From Streptomyces sp. NBC_01304 (GTDB taxonomy: Bacteria > Actinomycetota > Actinomycetes > Streptomycetales > Streptomycetaceae), in contig NZ_CP109055.1 in the NCBI RefSeq assembly GCF_035975855.1, positions 7,502,001 to 7,566,000 on the forward strand: a DNA stretch of 64,000 nt, read 5' to 3'. Below, one piece after another: positions 60,745 to 64,000 of this stretch (position 1 is its first letter; each line of letters begins with the position of its first letter). The translations under genes were made by a program, and so were the position numbers. The notes beneath the pieces are model-generated. The model had not been told where the DNA came from and did no database searches. It worked only from the letters and a program-made list of their open reading frames with translations.

Positions 60745-63371
60745 GCCCCAGCGGGGAGGCCCTGCGCCCGGAGGAGATGCTGGAGTTCACCGGCAATCTC
60801 GAAGAGCTGGAGACCGACGCCTCCGATCTGATCTTTGATGGCAGCGCACTGTGGTCGGCCGGCAACTTGATCGACTCCAGTTTCCGCGGCCTGGACTCCT
60901 ACTACAGCGCCCCGGAGGCGGAGCAGCTGTTCGCCACCACCGGTCCGGTTGCCACCGTCGGCGACGACTTCGCCACCGAGCTGGAGACGGTGGGCACGGC
61001 CCTGGCCGCCTACGCCGCCGAGGTCCGGCCACTGGTGAAGAGGCTGGAGGAACTCCAGGAAGAGGCGCGGGCGTTCCGGACGAGCATCGCGGGCGACGAG
61101 CACTGGAAGGACGACGAGTCCAAGGCGAATGAGAACGCCGCCCGCCGCTCCGAGATGCAGCGGGTGTGGGAGGCGTTCACCGATGCCGAGCGGGCCTGCT
61201 CCAACAAGATCTACGCCTTGTACACCGGCTTCCGTCTCGTCCCAGACGACGGCCAGGGCAAGAAGCCGGGAGAGAACGAGTACGGCTACAGCGCGGACAT
61301 GCTCGAGGACGCCGAGGGCCTGCCCTGGGGCGACAAGACCGTGGAGTCCATCCGCTGGTTCGAGGTCCACCGCCAGGCCAAGCACTTCATCTGGGACGGC
61401 CTGGTCATGGACTTCGGCGTGGGCACCGTCAAGGGCCTGGGCGCACTCGTCGGCCTGAGCGACGACGTGAGCGCCGGTCAAGCCTGGTCGAACCTCGGCA
61501 AGGTCCTCACCGGCCTTGGCATGCTCATCGCCGTGCCGCACGCACTCGCGGTGCCGGACAAGTACATGCCCAAGTACCTCCAAGAGAGCCGCACCGCCCT
61601 CAAAGAGGCGGGCAAAGCGATGATCTCCTACGACCAGTGGGGCAAGGACAACGCCCGTGCCCTGGGCGGCACCACCGGCAACGTCCTCACCACCATCTTC
61701 ACTGGCGGAGCCGGCACCGCGGCCAAGGCGGGCACCTTCGCCAAAGTCGTCTCCGTCACGGGCAAGGCAGCCAGATTCATCGACCCGATGACCTACGTCG
61801 TCAAGGGCGCCGGAGCCGGCGTGAAATTCAGCGCGGTCAAGCTCGGCGACGCCCTCGCGAACCTGAAGATGCTGCGCACCGGCGAATACCTGAGGATCGG
61901 CGAGGGCGCCTACCGTCTCCCCGACACCCCAGCCTCCCGTGCCGAGGCCGCCGCCTTCCCGCCCGAGCGGTTCGAGCGGCTGGAGGACTTCGACGGCAAC
62001 ACCATCTACGCCGACAAGGCGAACAAGGGCGAGTGGTTCAACCCGGACGGCACGCGCTACACGGAAAAACCGGCGCCGCTGGAGAGGTCCGCAGACCAGC
62101 GGGCTGCGGCCGGGGATGAAGCGGCGAAGCCGCGAGAGCCTGCCCTGGTGGGCGCGACCGCACGCGCCGGGGAAACCTCTGCCCACACCGGAGACGGCTT
62201 CGAGCCGGGAGCTGCCCGCGGGGCTGACGACGGCGCGGGCGCTGCCCGTGACCTGACCTCTGGGCGCACGGGCGATGCCAGCTCCGGGCAGCAGGCCGGA
62301 CGTGGACAAGGCGGAGACAACGGTATTCCGACTCGCTCGGGTGGGTCAGGCGGTGGCCTCGATGGTCCAGGGCACGGCGGCGATGACGCGCTGGGCAATG
62401 CTGGGCCGGCTGACGATGCCGCACGCGACGCTGGCGATGGTGCTGCTGATCAGGCAGACGCAGGCAGCGGGCCAAGCCGTGACGGGGGCCGCCAGCTCAC
62501 CGTCGAAGAGTTGAGGGAGATCCGTGACGAACATGTCCGGCTGGCAAATGAGAACCCGGACTGGTTCAAGGATTACTACCGCACCAATGAGCAGCAGACT
62601 AAAGCGTGGCGTCGGGACATCTATGCGAAGTACGAAGGGGACTACCTCACCGAGTTGACCAAGGATGCGAGCGGAAAATGGGTCGCTAAGCATGACATGG
62701 CATATGGGGTGCCAGAGACCCGTTTCAATCCGACCCCCTACTCGCGTGAGTCAGCCCCAGATCAGGTGCAGACCCACCTCGATGATGTATCAACAATCCG
62801 TCGCCAGGGAATGGAACTGACTGCCGCGGAAAAGGCGTACAAGAAGAACCCTTCTGCGGAGAATCTCGACGCCGTGCAGCGAGCCCGGGAGGCTTTGGGC
62901 GGCCGGGCAAATAACAGCAAGTTGGGCGAAAGGCTCGGAGAGGATGCCGCCAGGTATCATGTTGTGCCGCAGCACTTCGATGATCCAAAGTGGATCGAAC
63001 TCCCCAAGACGCCTAACGGCGCAGATGCATTCGATCAACTCTGGGAGCTAAAGAATGACGAGCTTGTCATTGCCGAGGCGAAGGGTCCCAAGGCAGACCT
63101 AGACTGGCGGCAGGGGCAAGTCATTAAGGATGGCGTGAAAGTGCCGTCAGGCAAGATGGTCAAGCAGGGGACTTTGGAGTACGCCGAGACTATTTGCGCG
63201 GAAATGCTTGACCGGGCCGCTCGTTCACCCAGGGATGCACGACTTGCCCTTCGGATCCTAGAAGCCATTGAGAATAAGAAGTTGCATTACGTTATGATCA
63301 AAGCCAACGAGAATACGGGTAAGTATTCGGGCGCTATGCTGGAACACCTAAAGCTCTTTGAAGGAGAGTAA
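60741..63371 (+). CDS. Polymorphic toxin with nuclease-like C-terminal domain
   Basis: An 876-residue modular protein. Residues 1-150 are helical WXG/LXG-like (EFTGNLEELETDASDLIFD...). Residues ~210-390 are hydrophobic and Gly/Ala-rich, like the pre-toxin region. A low-complexity Gly/Asp/Ala linker spans ~470-590. The C-terminal ~280 residues contain YHVVPQHF and ELVIAEAKGPKADLDWRQGQ; the ExK in IAEAKG with upstream acidic residues resembles a PD-(D/E)xK nuclease-type toxin. DNA encoding the last ~850 bases is lower in GC than the linker, as when toxin tips are swapped. The adjacent gene encodes a likely immunity protein. Confidence 0.78.
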   Translation: MSPSGEALRPEEMLEFTGNLEELETDASDLIFDGSALWSAGNLIDSSFRGLDSYYSAPEAEQLFATTGPVATVGDDFATELETVGTALAAYAAEVRPLVKRLEELQEEARAFRTSIAGDEHWKDDESKANENAARRSEMQRVWEAFTDAERACSNKIYALYTGFRLVPDDGQGKKPGENEYGYSADMLEDAEGLPWGDKTVESIRWFEVHRQAKHFIWDGLVMDFGVGTVKGLGALVGLSDDVSAGQAWSNLGKVLTGLGMLIAVPHALAVPDKYMPKYLQESRTALKEAGKAMISYDQWGKDNARALGGTTGNVLTTIFTGGAGTAAKAGTFAKVVSVTGKAARFIDPMTYVVKGAGAGVKFSAVKLGDALANLKMLRTGEYLRIGEGAYRLPDTPASRAEAAAFPPERFERLEDFDGNTIYADKANKGEWFNPDGTRYTEKPAPLERSADQRAAAGDEAAKPREPALVGATARAGETSAHTGDGFEPGAARGADDGAGAARDLTSGRTGDASSGQQAGRGQGGDNGIPTRSGGSGGGLDGPGHGGDDALGNAGPADDAARDAGDGAADQADAGSGPSRDGGRQLTVEELREIRDEHVRLANENPDWFKDYYRTNEQQTKAWRRDIYAKYEGDYLTELTKDASGKWVAKHDMAYGVPETRFNPTPYSRESAPDQVQTHLDDVSTIRRQGMELTAAEKAYKKNPSAENLDAVQRAREALGGRANNSKLGERLGEDAARYHVVPQHFDDPKWIELPKTPNGADAFDQLWELKNDELVIAEAKGPKADLDWRQGQVIKDGVKVPSGKMVKQGTLEYAETICAEMLDRAARSPRDARLALRILEAIENKKLHYVMIKANENTGKYSGAMLEHLKLFEGE

Positions 63372-64000
63372 GTGGCCACGAATATTCCCCGCCACGCCTT
63401 CCCTACGGACGACGCGGCCGAAGGTGTGGAGGTGCTCGATGAGACAGTCGATTGGATCCTTGAACGCCTAGGGCGATCGGACGTTGCCCGTGGCCAAGCT
63501 CTGAGCACCATGGTGACCCGGGCGAAGTCACACTGCGCACTGGATCCGTTGGCCGGGAAGATTGAGAGCTGGCAGGCTTGGGTTGCCGCCATGCAGACCG
63601 GGTCGTCCTTGTTTGCTGCGGTGACTACCACGGAAGAAGATGTGCAGTGCCGCATCGCGGGTGAAGCGCGGACCATCCCCGCTTTGAGGCCACAGTCCTA
63701 TACGGACGCTGGGAACTGGGTTACCTCTTTCTACCTCGCCTTGATTTGCCGCGAACAGGAACGTCTCAATCAGTTGGCGCGGGTCCCGATCTCCCTGCTG
63801 CGAGAGTCCGGGGCCGTCTTTGACGAGTACATCTATGCGTGGGTCGATGCGCTGCAGAGGTACTGGCTTGGTGAGCCCGAGGTGATGGAGAAGCTCGCGG
63901 AAGCCTTCGATGGTACTGATCCTCAAGCTGCTCACGTCGCCGATAATGAACTGCTCCTGAAGATCTTGTATCCCCCGCTTGAGCTGTTCCACCGCTACCT
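63372..64000 (+). CDS. Imm49-like immunity protein (3' end outside window)
   Basis: An open frame from GTG 63372, starting immediately after the toxin stop, and still open at 64000 (~210 residues seen). Elements NWVTSFYLALICREQERLNQ, ARVPISLLRESG and KILYPPLELFHRY match the Imm49 family, and the Trp/Tyr-rich helix DEYIYAWVDALQRYW fits too. It would bind and neutralise the nuclease domain of the preceding protein. AAGGAGAG just before it is its ribosome site. The gene is truncated only by the window end. Confidence 0.78.
   Translation, partial: MATNIPRHAFPTDDAAEGVEVLDETVDWILERLGRSDVARGQALSTMVTRAKSHCALDPLAGKIESWQAWVAAMQTGSSLFAAVTTTEEDVQCRIAGEARTIPALRPQSYTDAGNWVTSFYLALICREQERLNQLARVPISLLRESGAVFDEYIYAWVDALQRYWLGEPEVMEKLAEAFDGTDPQAAHVADNELLLKILYPPLELFHRY

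Noticed and set aside
60705..62309. 534-codon minus-strand frame opposite the toxin gene
   Set aside because: Antisense shadow; the plus strand has coupled starts, ribosome sites and a domain order expected of a WXG toxin.
1..64000. CRISPR arrays, rRNA and tRNA genes
   Set aside because: No regularly spaced direct repeats and no tRNA T-arm/CCA-like or rRNA sequence noticed by eye. A covariance-model search would be decisive for tRNAs.

Overview
The window is high-GC DNA with GTG/ATG starts, strong GGAGG-type ribosome sites and many 4-nt overlapping gene pairs. Together with the XRE/TPR regulators, WXG100 proteins, a T-box leader of actinobacterial form and a DUF6507 protein, this points to Streptomyces or a close relative. 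The gene content (accessory aminoacyl-tRNA synthetases, a biosynthetic operon, phage remnants, a DNA-phosphorothioation island, a polymorphic toxin) looks like accessory chromosome rather than core. I saw no rRNA, tRNA, CRISPR array, integrase or intact transposase.

Region 1 (1-9.5 kb): an XRE/TPR regulator cut by the window start, a 2H phosphoesterase, a LuxR-type HTH protein, an APC-type amino-acid permease, a TPR-like protein, a small membrane protein, a CYTH protein, and a second XRE/TPR regulator followed by a HAD phosphatase.

Region 2 (9.5-18.9 kb): a tightly coupled eight-gene minus-strand operon: radical SAM/SPASM protein, HPr-kinase-like ATPase, O-carbamoyltransferase, APH-type kinase, DegT/StrS aminotransferase, NUDIX hydrolase, nucleotide-sugar dehydrogenase and adenosine-deaminase-like protein. 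It looks like a carbamoylated amino-sugar or nucleoside-type biosynthetic cluster that I cannot match to a known product. A 14-bp palindromic operator occurs twice at its promoter, once before the second XRE gene and once at 5.8 kb, suggesting a shared regulon.

Region 3 (19-29.9 kb): a frameshifted Mrr-like gene, an archaeal-type AspRS behind a T-box leader with an apparent GAC (Asp) specifier, a TMEM175-like channel, a HIT protein, a PhyH dioxygenase, a P-loop kinase, a second NUDIX protein, a divergent kinase-like protein, an extra ArgRS, a DnaB-like ATPase and a GNAT acetyltransferase.

Region 4 (29.9-54.2 kb): a minus-strand phage head module (TerS, TerL, portal, scaffold, decoration, capsid and two small genes) split between terminase and portal by a 17-kb, mainly plus-strand island. 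The island holds a full dnd phosphorothioation set (associated methyltransferase, DndA-E). It then carries a coupled operon of a small HTH protein, a GIY-YIG nuclease and a GHKL ATPase, followed by a large DGQHR protein, an Mrr-type nuclease, and a low-GC DGQHR/HNH pair. The usual DndF/G/H restriction genes are absent within the window, so the downstream genes are candidates for a little-described restriction partner.

Region 5 (54.4-64 kb): an extra MetRS, small hypothetical genes, a 629-bp element with 43-bp terminal inverted repeats carrying a MmcQ/YjbR gene, a membrane-protein pair in one frame separated by an amber codon, and a type VII secretion-like operon (two WXG100-like proteins, a DUF6507 protein, a modular toxin with a nuclease-like C-terminus) ending in an Imm49-like immunity gene cut by the window end.
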